DNA of 64,000 bases from Aurantiacibacter odishensis. GTDB taxonomy: Bacteria > Pseudomonadota > Alphaproteobacteria > Sphingomonadales > Sphingomonadaceae. The stretch covers positions 682,001-746,000 of the forward strand of contig NZ_QYOS01000025.1 of NCBI RefSeq assembly GCF_003605195.1. Reading direction: 5' to 3'. Position 1 is the first letter of the stretch, and the number at the start of each line of letters is the position of its first letter. A program made the translations under genes and the position numbers. The notes below the pieces were generated by a model. The model was not told the DNA's origin. It did no database searches and worked only from the letters and a program-made list of their open reading frames with translations. This document shows, one piece after another, positions 54,391-63,350 of this stretch.

Positions 54391-55169
54391 CAAGGCAGCA
54401 TGTCCCGTTTTCCTGCCTCGCCGAGAGTCTGGTCGGTACTCTGGACGATGCAGAGGGATCGGCAGGCTTGCTGGTGGTGAGCGGTGGTAACGCGGCCCGT
54501 AACGGTGCCTTCTCAGGCCTGTCGCGGCTTTCGGCACAGGTGGCTGCGGCAGGCTTTCCGGTATTTCGTTTCGACCGGCGCGGGGTCGGGGACAGTAGCG
54601 GCGAAAACCTTGGTTTCCGCGCCTCCGCCCCTGATGTCGAGGCCGCCATCGCCAGATTCCGACAGCAATGCCCGCAGGTCCGGCGATTTGTCGGCTTCGG
54701 CAATTGCGACGGGGCTGCGGCACTGATGCTGGGGCGCGGTTTCGGAATGGATGCGCTGGTCCTCGCCAATCCGTGGACGTTCGATGACGAGGCCTCGGAC
54801 GAAACCACGCCCGAGGCGATCCGGGCGCGTTCCCTCGAAAAACTGCGCAATCCGCGGGAGATCGCTCGCCTGATTACCGGGAAGGTGTCTCTTGGCGGCG
54901 TGGCCAGAAGCCTTAAACGCGCCGCGACGACAAGGCCATCGACCACGATTCTGGGCGAAACCATGGCATCGTCGCTGGCTGAGTTCGATGGCGACGTCCG
55001 CATCCTGCTGGCGAGCCGGGACCGTACGGCGCAGGCGTTCAAAGCGAACTTCCCGATCAGCGACCAGACGGTGCATGAGTGCACCGGCGCAGATCACGCC
55101 TTCAGTGACCCGGAGCACAGTGACTGGTTACGGCACCACATTATCGAGGTCCTAAACGATCAAGCCTGA
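54387..55169 (+). CDS. Exosortase A system-associated hydrolase 1
   Basis: 260-aa alpha/beta hydrolase (TIGR03100 type, recalled). The nucleophile elbow is FVGFGNCDGAAAL, with Cys in the nucleophile position, and the likely His is in CTGADHAFSDPEH. The arm FRFDRRGVGDSSGENLGFRA matches the family. It could release a product from the acyl carrier or edit a mis-loaded one. ATG overlaps hydrolase 2. The 3' end overlaps the convergent RNA methyltransferase gene by 10 bases. Confidence 0.87.
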   Translation: MTRQHVPFSCLAESLVGTLDDAEGSAGLLVVSGGNAARNGAFSGLSRLSAQVAAAGFPVFRFDRRGVGDSSGENLGFRASAPDVEAAIARFRQQCPQVRRFVGFGNCDGAAALMLGRGFGMDALVLANPWTFDDEASDETTPEAIRARSLEKLRNPREIARLITGKVSLGGVARSLKRAATTRPSTTILGETMASSLAEFDGDVRILLASRDRTAQAFKANFPISDQTVHECTGADHAFSDPEHSDWLRHHIIEVLNDQA

Positions 55170-56362
55170 CGCAGGAAAAGGCTCGCGAGTTCCACGTGGG
55201 TCGACCAGCGGAATTGCCCGACCGGACGAAGCTCCGCCAGCGCGTAACCAGCCTCTTTCAACTGCACGCAGTCACGCGCCCAGCTCGACGGGTTGCAGCT
55301 GATGTAAACGACGCGTTCGACATTGCTCTGCGCCACCTGCTCCACCTGCGTGCGAGCGCCAGCGCGTGGCGGGTCGAGCACGATGCCGTCGAAGGCATCC
55401 AGTTGACTCGCGCGAAGCGGATTGCGGAAGAGATCGCGATGCGCGCATTCGATGGGCAAGCGGCGACGATTGGCGACGAGCCGCAAGGCATTGCTGGCCG
55501 CAGCATCGGCCTCTGCCGCCAGCACCTGCGATTGAGCGGCAAGCGACAGGGCGAAAGTGCCCAACCCCGCGAACAGGTCCGCCACGCGGTTGCAGCCTGA
55601 AAGCCACTCTCTCGCCGCTGCCACCAGCGCCGCCTCACCATGGTCCGTGGCCTGCAGGAAGGCGCCCGGCGGGAAAGGCACGGGCACGCCGCCCAGCGTT
55701 GCCGTCGCAGGCTCCGGCTCCCAGAAGCTTTCCGCGCCAAAGCCATGGTCCAGCGTCAGGCGCGCAAGGCTTTGCTCCCGGCAGAAATCAAGAAGTGTCT
55801 CGGTCTGCTCCAGCCCTTCCGGAGCGAAACCGCTGATGTTCAGGTCCACGCCTTGATCCAAAAGCGTCATCTCGATGCCGATGGCGTAGCGGCCTTTCAG
55901 TTGCGCAAGGTAATCGCGCAACGGCTGCACCAGCGCAAAGAGCCGGGGATGCAGCACATGGCACTCGCGCATGTCGACGACCTTGTGCGAGCCACCCTGC
56001 GTGAAGCCGATCAGCGGGCGGCCACCTCCGTTCACCGCGCGCAGACTTGCACGGCGGCGGGTGTGCGGAGGTGACATGGCGGGAGCGGCAACGACCTGAG
56101 GCTCCAGCCCCTGCCCATGCGCCGCATGGACCACCCGCCCTCGCACGAAATCGCTGAGCGTCGCTTCGTCGCAATGTTGCAACTGACATGCGCCGCAGGT
56201 GCCGAAGTGACGACACGGCGGAGTGGCATGGTGCGGACCATGTTCGAGGGTGCCATCGGCGCGCAGCACGTCACCGGGCACGGCCCTGGCGACGTGCCGT
56301 CCATCTGCGGTCACGCCATCGCCCTTTGCAGCGATGCGGATGATCTCGGCATTCTCGCTCAC
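55160..56362 (-). CDS. TrmA/RlmD-family uridine-C5 RNA methyltransferase
   Basis: 400-aa SAM-dependent methyltransferase for uridine C5 in rRNA or tRNA. The N-terminal [4Fe-4S] cysteines are in CRHFGTCGACQLQHC, motif I is VADLFAGLGTFALSLAAQ, and the catalytic Cys is in VVYISCNPSSWARD. It lacks a long N-terminal TRAM domain, giving a compact form usual in alphaproteobacteria. The GTG start overlaps the nnr stop (GTGA). Whether it acts on 23S rRNA or tRNA cannot be decided from sequence. Confidence 0.9.
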   Translation of the reverse strand: MSENAEIIRIAAKGDGVTADGRHVARAVPGDVLRADGTLEHGPHHATPPCRHFGTCGACQLQHCDEATLSDFVRGRVVHAAHGQGLEPQVVAAPAMSPPHTRRRASLRAVNGGGRPLIGFTQGGSHKVVDMRECHVLHPRLFALVQPLRDYLAQLKGRYAIGIEMTLLDQGVDLNISGFAPEGLEQTETLLDFCREQSLARLTLDHGFGAESFWEPEPATATLGGVPVPFPPGAFLQATDHGEAALVAAAREWLSGCNRVADLFAGLGTFALSLAAQSQVLAAEADAAASNALRLVANRRRLPIECAHRDLFRNPLRASQLDAFDGIVLDPPRAGARTQVEQVAQSNVERVVYISCNPSSWARDCVQLKEAGYALAELRPVGQFRWSTHVELASLFLRQA

Positions 56363-57759
56363 GATAGCTCCGCAAAGGCATCGGGGATGTATTCGACAAG
56401 CTGGCCTGCCGTGAAGACCGGGCCCGCAAGCCGCGCTGCCTCCGCATGGAGCCAGCAGCCCTGTTCCGCCGCAAGGCGTGGGCTGACGCCGGTTGCCAGC
56501 CTGCTGCCGATCAGGCCCGCGAGAACGTCTCCCGTTCCCGCCGTGCTGAGCCAGCTGGTGGATGGCGGCATGACCGCCAGCGAAGAGCCTTGTGCGGCAA
56601 CGATCGTATCCGGCCCCTTGGCGACCAGCACGCCTTCGATCGCTTCGGCCAGTTCGACCGCCTGCTCCACCCTGTCCAACCCGACGGTGCCGAAGGCGTT
56701 GGCCATCCCTTCGAGTTCGCCCGCATGAGGCGTGGCGATGATCGGCAGATTGCGGTCTTCCAGCATTGGCGGCTGCAACAAGGCCAGCGCATCGGCATCG
56801 ACAACGGTGGGAACGTCGCAGGCGAGGATCCAGTCGAGGCGCGACACGGCAGCATCGCTGCGACCGAAGCCGGGGCCGATCACGATGGCATCGATCCTGT
56901 TGTCGCGGACCATCTGGAACAGGGAGCCATGCTCCACCACAACGTCAATCGGCGCACCGGGCGGCTCGCAATCCTCGTCCACGAGGATTTTGACATAGCC
57001 CGCTCCGCCAAGCTGCGCGGCACAGGCGGCGAGGACAGCGGCGCCCGGCATTGCGCCCGCAATCACGGCCACCATTCCGCGCGAATACTTGTGGGCATCA
57101 GGCGCAGGTTTGCGGAAGCTGGGCCGTGCGGAAAGGCGCGCGGCGGAATGCACCTTGCCCACGCCGATATCGACCAGCCTGCGCTCTCCCATCCGTGCCA
57201 TCGCAGGCATGAACCAGTGCGCGTGCTTCCACGCCCCTAGCGCGAGGGTGAGATCGTAATCCGGCAGACCCTCGTTGAGGACATCGCCGTTATCGCTGTC
57301 GACACCGCTTGGCAGATCGACAGCTATCCGTAGAGTGTGGCTGTTCACGAGATGAGTCAGCAAAGCAAACAACTCATCCGAAAGCGGCCTGCCCAACCCG
57401 GTTCCGAACAGGCAATCCACCAGTACCTCGCCGCTGGCTTTCTCCACCACCTCGCCGCCCCATTTGCCGCGCGCTGTCTGCGCGGCATCAGTCTTGGGCT
57501 CGATCGGCGCGACGACCGATACGGAAAGGCCACGATCTGCAAGAACTCGGGCGATCACGTAGCCGTCTCCGCCGTTGTTGCCCGGCCCGCACAGCACCGT
57601 CACGGACCGACCGGCGGCAAGGCGCCAGACCCAGTCGGCGGCCCCGGCACCGGCGCGCTCCATCAGGCTTTCGACTGTATCGCCACCGTCGATCAACGCC
57701 TGCTCCGCCGCCTGCATCTGCTCAGCGGTCAGAATTTGCTGGGGCGCGGCGGCGCTCAT
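56359..57759 (-). CDS. nnr: Bifunctional NAD(P)H-hydrate epimerase/dehydratase
   Basis: 466-aa repair enzyme for hydrated NAD(P)H. The N-terminal YjeF_N epimerase domain has GPGNNGGDGYVIARVLADRG and the C-terminal ADP-dependent dehydratase domain has ATPHAGELEGMANAFGT and STAGTGDVLAGLIGSRLA. The fusion has the E. coli NnrD-like layout. ATG overlaps the stop of the small lipoprotein upstream (ATGA), and the end overlaps the RNA methyltransferase gene. Confidence 0.96.
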   Translation of the reverse strand: MSAAAPQQILTAEQMQAAEQALIDGGDTVESLMERAGAGAADWVWRLAAGRSVTVLCGPGNNGGDGYVIARVLADRGLSVSVVAPIEPKTDAAQTARGKWGGEVVEKASGEVLVDCLFGTGLGRPLSDELFALLTHLVNSHTLRIAVDLPSGVDSDNGDVLNEGLPDYDLTLALGAWKHAHWFMPAMARMGERRLVDIGVGKVHSAARLSARPSFRKPAPDAHKYSRGMVAVIAGAMPGAAVLAACAAQLGGAGYVKILVDEDCEPPGAPIDVVVEHGSLFQMVRDNRIDAIVIGPGFGRSDAAVSRLDWILACDVPTVVDADALALLQPPMLEDRNLPIIATPHAGELEGMANAFGTVGLDRVEQAVELAEAIEGVLVAKGPDTIVAAQGSSLAVMPPSTSWLSTAGTGDVLAGLIGSRLATGVSPRLAAEQGCWLHAEAARLAGPVFTAGQLVEYIPDAFAELS

Positions 57760-58100
57760 TGCGAAACCGGCAAGTGATAGCGATCCGAATCCACGCGAAC
57801 TTCGACATATCCGCCGCGGTCAGTCACTTCGGCTTGCTGCGCGCCGTCGGCAGTGACGAGGCCGGAACCCGGCACACCAAGCTCGAAGCGGCGAAATGCC
57901 CCGTCTGGATGGCGCACGATCACGAAGCTGGCGCCATCCTGCTCGACACGTTCCATGGAACAATCGCGCCCAAAGCCACCCGCGCCGCCCAGCGAGCAAT
58001 CGATCATCGTCGTACTGGTTGGCTGTGCACCCGCTTCGCCCGCATCCTGGCAACCGCCCAGCACAATGATCGCAATAATGGAAGCGCCGCCTGCTCGCAC
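57756..58100 (-). CDS. Small lipoprotein between ilvD and nnr
   Basis: 114 aa from GTG 58100. The signal sequence ends in a lipobox VLGGC with Gln at +2. The mature part holds a paired Cys pattern (DCSLGGAGGFGRDCSM) and strands such as FVIVRHPDGAFRRFELGVPG. The GTG overlaps the ilvD TAG stop (TAGTG), giving a tight operon position. Function unknown. A longer frame upstream lies inside ilvD and lacks the signal. Confidence 0.8.
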   Translation of the reverse strand: MRAGGASIIAIIVLGGCQDAGEAGAQPTSTTMIDCSLGGAGGFGRDCSMERVEQDGASFVIVRHPDGAFRRFELGVPGSGLVTADGAQQAEVTDRGGYVEVRVDSDRYHLPVSQ

Positions 58101-59962
58101 TATTTCCGGCCCTGTGTGATCTGGCTCACGTCGCGAACCGCACCCTTGGCGGCGCTCGTCGTCATGGCGGCATAGGCCTGCAAGGCGGGCGTGATGCGCC
58201 GCTCCCGCTTCTCGACCGGCTGCCATGCGGCATCGCCTTTCGCTTCCATATCGGCGCGGCGGTGGGCGAGTTCTTCCTCGCTGATCGCCATGTTGATGGT
58301 GCGGGCGGGAATGTCGATCTCGATGATGTCGCCGGTTTCCACCAGGGCGATGGCCCCGCCCTCACCCGCTTCGGGGCTGGCATGGCCGATGGAGAGGCCC
58401 GATGTGCCACCGGAGAACCGCCCGTCGGTCAGCAGAGCGCATTTCGCCCCAAGACCCTTCGACTTGAGGTAGCTGGTGGGATAGAGCATTTCCTGCATGC
58501 CCGGACCGCCCTTCGGCCCTTCGTAGCGGATCACCACCACGTCGCCTGCCTTCACTTCGTCACCGAGGATCGCCCCGACGGCTGCGTCCTGACTTTCGTA
58601 GACTTTGGCCGGACCCACGAATTTGAGGATGCTCTCATCCACCCCCGCGGTCTTAACGATGCATCCGTCGCGCGCGATGTTGCCGTAAAGGACGGCAAGT
58701 CCACCATCCTGCGAGAATGCGTGTTCGGCGCTGCGGATCACGCCGCTTTCCCGGTCAAGGTCGAGCTCCTCCCACCGGCGCGACTGGCTGAATGCCGTCT
58801 GCGTGGGCACGCCGCCGGGGCCCGCCTTGTAGAATTCGTGAACTTTCGGGTTGCTGTTGCGGACGATATCCCAGTCATCCAGCGCATCGCCCATTGTCGG
58901 GCTGTGCACGGTGGGCAGCGCCGTGTGCAGCAGCCCCGCACGGTCCAGCTCGCCAAGGATCGCCATGATACCGCCCGCCCGGTGCACGTCTTCCATGTGC
59001 ACGTCGGCCTTGGCCGGAGCAACCTTGGACAGGCACGGCACCTTGCGGCTTAGCCGGTCGATATCCTGCATGGTGAAATCAACTCCTGCTTCCGCTGCGG
59101 CAGCGAGCAGGTGAAGCACGGTATTGGTGGAACCGCCCATGGCGATATCCAGGCTCATCGCGTTCTCGAACGCTTCGAACGTCGCGATGGAGCGCGGAAG
59201 GACGCTCGCATCGTCCTCTTCGTAATAACGCTTCGCCAGAGCGACCACGAGCCGCCCGGCCCGCTCGAACAGGCCCTGACGGTCGGAATGGGTGGCAAGC
59301 TGCGAGCCGTTGCCCGGCAGCGAAAGGCCAAGCGCCTCGGTGAGGCAGTTCATGGAGTTCGCGGTGAACATGCCGCTACACGATCCGCAGGTCGGGCAGG
59401 CCGACTGTTCGATGCTGAGGACTTCCTCGTCGGTGTAGCTCTCGTCCGCCGCTGCGACCATGGCGTCGACCAGGTCCAGCGCCACTTCCTTGCCCTTCAG
59501 CACCACCTTGCCGGCCTCCATCGGTCCGCCGCTGACAAACACGACAGGTACGTTCAGTCGCATCGCCGCCATCAGCATGCCGGGCGTGATCTTGTCGCAG
59601 TTGGAAATACACACCATGGCATCGGCGCAGTGCGCGTTCACCATGTATTCCACGCTGTCCGCGATAAGATCGCGGCTGGGCAGCGAATAGAGCATCCCGT
59701 CGTGGCCCATGGCAATGCCATCGTCCACGGCGATGGTGTTGAATTCCTTGGCAACGCCGCCTGCCGCCTCGATCTCGCGTGCGACCAACTGTCCAAGGTC
59801 CTTCAGGTGTACGTGGCCCGGCACGAACTGGGTGAAGGAATTGACAACGGCGATGATCGGTTTGCCGAAGTCGCTATCCTTCATGCCGGTGGCGCGCCAC
59901 AGGCCGCGGGCACCGGCCATGTTGCGGCCGTGGGTGGTGGTACGTGAGCGATATGCGGGCAT
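58100..59962 (-). CDS. ilvD: Dihydroxy-acid dehydratase
   Basis: 620-aa Fe-S dehydratase that converts dihydroxy acids to keto acids in valine, leucine and isoleucine synthesis. Cluster cysteines are in [11 protein letters not shown] and [19 protein letters not shown]. The N-terminus [20 protein letters not shown] is that of the ilvD family. A ribosome-binding AGGA precedes ATG 59962; no leucine-leader-type attenuator is obvious in the 110-base upstream interval. Followed by the lipoprotein, nnr and methyltransferase genes. Confidence 0.97.
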   Translation of the reverse strand: MPAYRSRTTTHGRNMAGARGLWRATGMKDSDFGKPIIAVVNSFTQFVPGHVHLKDLGQLVAREIEAAGGVAKEFNTIAVDDGIAMGHDGMLYSLPSRDLIADSVEYMVNAHCADAMVCISNCDKITPGMLMAAMRLNVPVVFVSGGPMEAGKVVLKGKEVALDLVDAMVAAADESYTDEEVLSIEQSACPTCGSCSGMFTANSMNCLTEALGLSLPGNGSQLATHSDRQGLFERAGRLVVALAKRYYEEDDASVLPRSIATFEAFENAMSLDIAMGGSTNTVLHLLAAAAEAGVDFTMQDIDRLSRKVPCLSKVAPAKADVHMEDVHRAGGIMAILGELDRAGLLHTALPTVHSPTMGDALDDWDIVRNSNPKVHEFYKAGPGGVPTQTAFSQSRRWEELDLDRESGVIRSAEHAFSQDGGLAVLYGNIARDGCIVKTAGVDESILKFVGPAKVYESQDAAVGAILGDEVKAGDVVVIRYEGPKGGPGMQEMLYPTSYLKSKGLGAKCALLTDGRFSGGTSGLSIGHASPEAGEGGAIALVETGDIIEIDIPARTINMAISEEELAHRRADMEAKGDAAWQPVEKRERRITPALQAYAAMTTSAAKGAVRDVSQITQGRK

Positions 59963-60072
59963 TGTCGATCCTGCCTTGCGTCGGTCCAGCTTGGGTATGT
60001 CGCAACCTCCCTTAAAGGAAGCGGCAACCTGTCCGAAAGAGGAAAAGCTTTTGCGCGATCAAGCGGCGCTGA

Positions 60073-60804
60073 TCAGTCGAACGTGTCGAGCGCCAGTTTC
60101 ACCCGCCCCGCGACGTCTGCGATGATCGCAGCCCAGCGGGCCTGCCCGGTTTCGGTGGCAATCAGGTCATTGCGGATCTCGATCGCGCAATAGGGCCGTC
60201 CGTGCGCCTCGGCATGACGGTTCATCGTCGCATTGAGCAGCTTGCCGGAATAGGGCTCGTTATCGCCAACGGTCACGCCGAGTTCGCCAAACAGGCGAAT
60301 GGCATGCTTCGCCGCGCGATCATCCTTGTTGTAGAGCAGGCCGATCTCCCACGGACGTTCCTGCGCAGGATCGCTTTCGAGTTCGGGCGTGAAGCTGTGA
60401 ATGGAGAGAATAAGGCCGGGTTGCACCTCGTCGAACCAGCGCTCCATCTCGGCATGGTAAGGCCGGTGGTAGGCATCAAGGCGCGCCTCACGGTTTGCGC
60501 CGATGTTGCCGGGGACAAGAATGCCATCGGTGTTAATGGGAATCAGCTTGTCGTGATCTTCCTCCCGGTGCATGTCGATCACGAGGCGGCTGACGTCACT
60601 AAGCAGACACGCGATGCCGTGTCGGCGCGCAAGGCGGTCGCATACGCCACCCGCGCCAATGTCCCATGCGACGTGCTTTTCGAGCGTTTCGCGCGACACG
60701 CCCAGTTCGAATTCGCCGGGCACGCGGTTGGAAGCATGGTCGCACACGGCAACAATGCCGCCCGGCCGGGCTTCGCCGATATGGCGAAAGACCGTCTCGC
60801 TCAT
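60073..60804 (-). CDS. N-formylglutamate amidohydrolase family protein
   Basis: 243-aa protein of the HutG-like/FGase family. Recognisable segments are IVAVCDHASNRVPGEFEL, RLVIDMHREEDHDKLIPIN, ILSIHSFTPELESDP and YCAIEIRNDLIATETG. Relatives hydrolyse N-formylglutamate or formyl-amino acids; some have other substrates. No histidine-degradation genes flank it. ATG 60804 overlaps the ispE stop (ATGA). Confidence 0.87.
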   Translation of the reverse strand: MSETVFRHIGEARPGGIVAVCDHASNRVPGEFELGVSRETLEKHVAWDIGAGGVCDRLARRHGIACLLSDVSRLVIDMHREEDHDKLIPINTDGILVPGNIGANREARLDAYHRPYHAEMERWFDEVQPGLILSIHSFTPELESDPAQERPWEIGLLYNKDDRAAKHAIRLFGELGVTVGDNEPYSGKLLNATMNRHAEAHGRPYCAIEIRNDLIATETGQARWAAIIADVAGRVKLALDTFD

Positions 60805-61613
60805 CGCAAAGATCCTTTCATCTGCCACCAGTCGGAATGCTCCGATGCCAGCTTTTGTGCCGCCCTATCGCGAATTTCTGCCGTTTCATAAAGAGCGAAG
60901 CAGGTCGCTCCGCTGCCGGACATCTCGTGCATCCACGGGTCGGTGGTGGATAACGAGGTGAGAACGGTGGCGATTTCAGGGCAGATTTCGATGGCCGGCT
61001 GGCGCAGGTCGTTGCGACCGTGGCGGGCGATGCGGCTTGCCGGTCCGGTAGGTAGCGCCCCTCTGTCCGTGCCATCCCACGCCTTGAACACCGGTCCTGT
61101 CGGAACCGGCTTTCGCGGATTGACCAGCAGCACGGCCATGCCGGCCATGTCGTTCTCGACCTCCACGCGCTGCGCTCCGGTGCCCAGCCCGATATGCATG
61201 TCGCTGTCGACGCAGGCGGGGACATCCGCGCCAAGTCTTGCCGCCCGCTCACGCCAGTCGTCGGGCAGGCTGTAGGCCCCACGAACCATGCGAAAGACTG
61301 CCCCTGCATCGGCCGAGCCGCCGCCCAGCCCCGCTGCGACGGGCAGGTTTTTCTCCAGCGTTACGTCCAGCCCATCGGATCGCGGCAGCGCCGACAAGGC
61401 TTGCATCACGATATTGTCGAAAGGATTTACCAGCGCCGTCGCGAACGGACCGACGGTGTTCAGCCGATCCTCCTCCGCGCTGTTCGCCGTCAGCACGTCT
61501 CCACAATCTACGAAAGCGAACAGGGTCTCAAGTTCGTGATAGCCATCCTCGCGCCGACTGCGGACATGCAGCGCGAGGTTGATCTTGGCATAAGCAGTTT
61601 CCGTGAGGTGCAA
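60801..61613 (-). CDS. ispE: 4-diphosphocytidyl-2-C-methyl-D-erythritol kinase
   Basis: 270-aa GHMP kinase of the MEP isoprenoid pathway. Conserved elements are ETAYAKINLALHVRSRREDG at the N-terminus and the phosphate loop PVAAGLGGGSADAGAVFRMV; the GHMP C-terminal motif MSGSGATCFALY is present. Start is TTG 61613, nine bases after the ETF-QO gene, with CGGGGC upstream. Other pathway genes are not in the window. Confidence 0.96.
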   Translation of the reverse strand: MHLTETAYAKINLALHVRSRREDGYHELETLFAFVDCGDVLTANSAEEDRLNTVGPFATALVNPFDNIVMQALSALPRSDGLDVTLEKNLPVAAGLGGGSADAGAVFRMVRGAYSLPDDWRERAARLGADVPACVDSDMHIGLGTGAQRVEVENDMAGMAVLLVNPRKPVPTGPVFKAWDGTDRGALPTGPASRIARHGRNDLRQPAIEICPEIATVLTSLSTTDPWMHEMSGSGATCFALYETAEIRDRAAQKLASEHSDWWQMKGSLR

Positions 61614-61622
61614 AGCCCCGAC

Positions 61623-63266
61623 TCACATGTTCGGATAGTTCGGCCCGCCGCCGCCTTCGGGCGTGGTCCAGTTGATGTTCTGGTTGGGGTCCTTTATGTC
61701 GCAGGTCTTGCAGTGGACGCAATTCTGCGAGTTGATGACGAACTTCGGCTCCTCGCCGTCCTCCTTTACCCACTCGTATACGCCAGCCGGGCAATAGCGC
61801 GTCGACGGACCTGCGTAGACTTCCAGTTCGCTCTTGCGCTGCAACTCCATGTCCGCAACCTTCAGATGATTGGGCTGGTCCTCTGCGTGGTTGGTGAAGC
61901 TGTAGGAAACGCTGGTGAGACGGTCGAAGCTGATCTTGCCGTCGGGCTTTGGATAGTCGATCGGCTGGTGAAGATCGGCGCGGTTTGTAGCCTCGTAATC
62001 GCGGTGATGGCCCATCGAGCCGAGACCGACGCCCAGCGTGCGCAGCCACATGTCCGCGCCGGCCAGCACCGTGCCGATGTCACCGCCGAACTTGGCAACC
62101 AGCGGCTGCGCGTTCTGCACCTTCTTCAGTTCCTTGGCGATCCAGCTATCGCGCAGGTTAGCGTCGTAATCCGCAAGCTCGGTATGTTCTTGCCCTTCGC
62201 CGATGGCTGCCGCCACGCTCTCGGCCGCCAGCATGCCGCTCTTCATCGCGGTGTGGCTGCCCTTGATGCGCGGCACGTTCACGAAGCCCGCCGCGCAACC
62301 GATTAGCGCGCCGCCGGGAAAAGCCAGCTTGGGCACGGACTGCCAGCCACCCTCATTGATGGCTCGCGCGCCATAAGCCACGCGGGTGCCGCCTTCGAGG
62401 TACTCCTTGATCGCAGGGTGATGCTTCCAGCGCTGGAATTCCTGGAACGGCGAGACGTAGGGGTTCTCGTAATCGAGCGCCGTAACGAAGCCGATGGCGA
62501 CCTGTCCGTTCGCCTGGTGGTAGAGAAAGCCCCCGCCCCAGGTGTCGGTTTCGCTGAGCGGCCAACCCTGGGTGTGAATCACTCGGCCCGGCACGTGCTT
62601 TTCGGGATCGATGTCCCACAATTCCTTGATGCCCAGGCCGTAGACCTGCGGCTGACAGTTCGCTTCCAGGTCGAACTTCGCCTTCATCTGCTTGGTCAGG
62701 TTGCCACGAGCGCCTTCGGCAAAAAGGGTGTACTTGGCCTGGATCTCCATGCCCGGCTGGTAATCTGGCTTGTGGCTGCCGTCAGCGGCAACGCCCATGT
62801 CCTGCGTGATCACGCCGGTGACAGCGCCGTCCTCGCCGAACATCACCTCGGCAGCGGGGAAGCCGGGGAACACCATGACGCCAAGCGCCTCGGCCTGTTC
62901 GCCCAGCCACCGGGTCAAGTTGCCCAGCGATCCGGTATAGCAGCCTTTGTTGCTCATCAATGGCGGCATCATGGCGTGCGGCAGGCTGGTCTTGCCGTTC
63001 TTGCCGAGCATCCAGTGCCAGTTGTCGGTGACGGGCGTTTCCGCCATCGGACAGTCCATCGTGCGCCAGTCCGGCAACAGTTCATCCAGCGCCTTCGGAT
63101 CGACGACGGCGCCCGAGAGGATGTGCGCCCCGATCTCGGAGCCCTTTTCCAGCACGACCACTTCCAGCTCTTCGTTGAGCTGCTTCAACCGGATTGCCGC
63201 GGACAGGCCAGCAACGCCGCCGCCGACAATCACTACGTCCACGGGCATGGATTCCCGTTCAACCAT
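61623..63266 (-). CDS. Electron transfer flavoprotein-ubiquinone oxidoreductase
   Basis: About 547 aa. Delivers electrons from ETF (beta-oxidation and amino-acid oxidation) to ubiquinone. FAD-binding Rossmann motif VVIVGGGVAGLSAAIRLKQ at the N-terminus; the C-terminal ferredoxin-like [4Fe-4S] cluster has NSQNCVHCKTCDIKDPNQN plus CPAGVYEWV. Two adjacent ATGs (63269 and 63266); the second has the better spacing from GAGG. It shares an 84-base divergent interval with the UDG-like gene. No etfAB adjacent. Confidence 0.97.
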   Translation of the reverse strand: MVERESMPVDVVIVGGGVAGLSAAIRLKQLNEELEVVVLEKGSEIGAHILSGAVVDPKALDELLPDWRTMDCPMAETPVTDNWHWMLGKNGKTSLPHAMMPPLMSNKGCYTGSLGNLTRWLGEQAEALGVMVFPGFPAAEVMFGEDGAVTGVITQDMGVAADGSHKPDYQPGMEIQAKYTLFAEGARGNLTKQMKAKFDLEANCQPQVYGLGIKELWDIDPEKHVPGRVIHTQGWPLSETDTWGGGFLYHQANGQVAIGFVTALDYENPYVSPFQEFQRWKHHPAIKEYLEGGTRVAYGARAINEGGWQSVPKLAFPGGALIGCAAGFVNVPRIKGSHTAMKSGMLAAESVAAAIGEGQEHTELADYDANLRDSWIAKELKKVQNAQPLVAKFGGDIGTVLAGADMWLRTLGVGLGSMGHHRDYEATNRADLHQPIDYPKPDGKISFDRLTSVSYSFTNHAEDQPNHLKVADMELQRKSELEVYAGPSTRYCPAGVYEWVKEDGEEPKFVINSQNCVHCKTCDIKDPNQNINWTTPEGGGGPNYPNM

Positions 63267-63350
63267 CATTTCGCCTCGTTTTGCGGAACAAACATCGGAT
63301 TGGGCTTGATCGTTGCCCGACTGATCGTCAAGACCACCCTTGGTCCAAAC

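Noticed and set aside
59963-60072. Leader-peptide attenuator or riboswitch upstream of ilvD
   Set aside because: The interval has no Val/Leu/Ile-rich short frame and no recognisable riboswitch core.
63270-63350. SOS-box-like GAAC near the UDG-like gene
   Set aside because: Only one half-site matches the alphaproteobacterial GAAC-N7-GAAC pattern.
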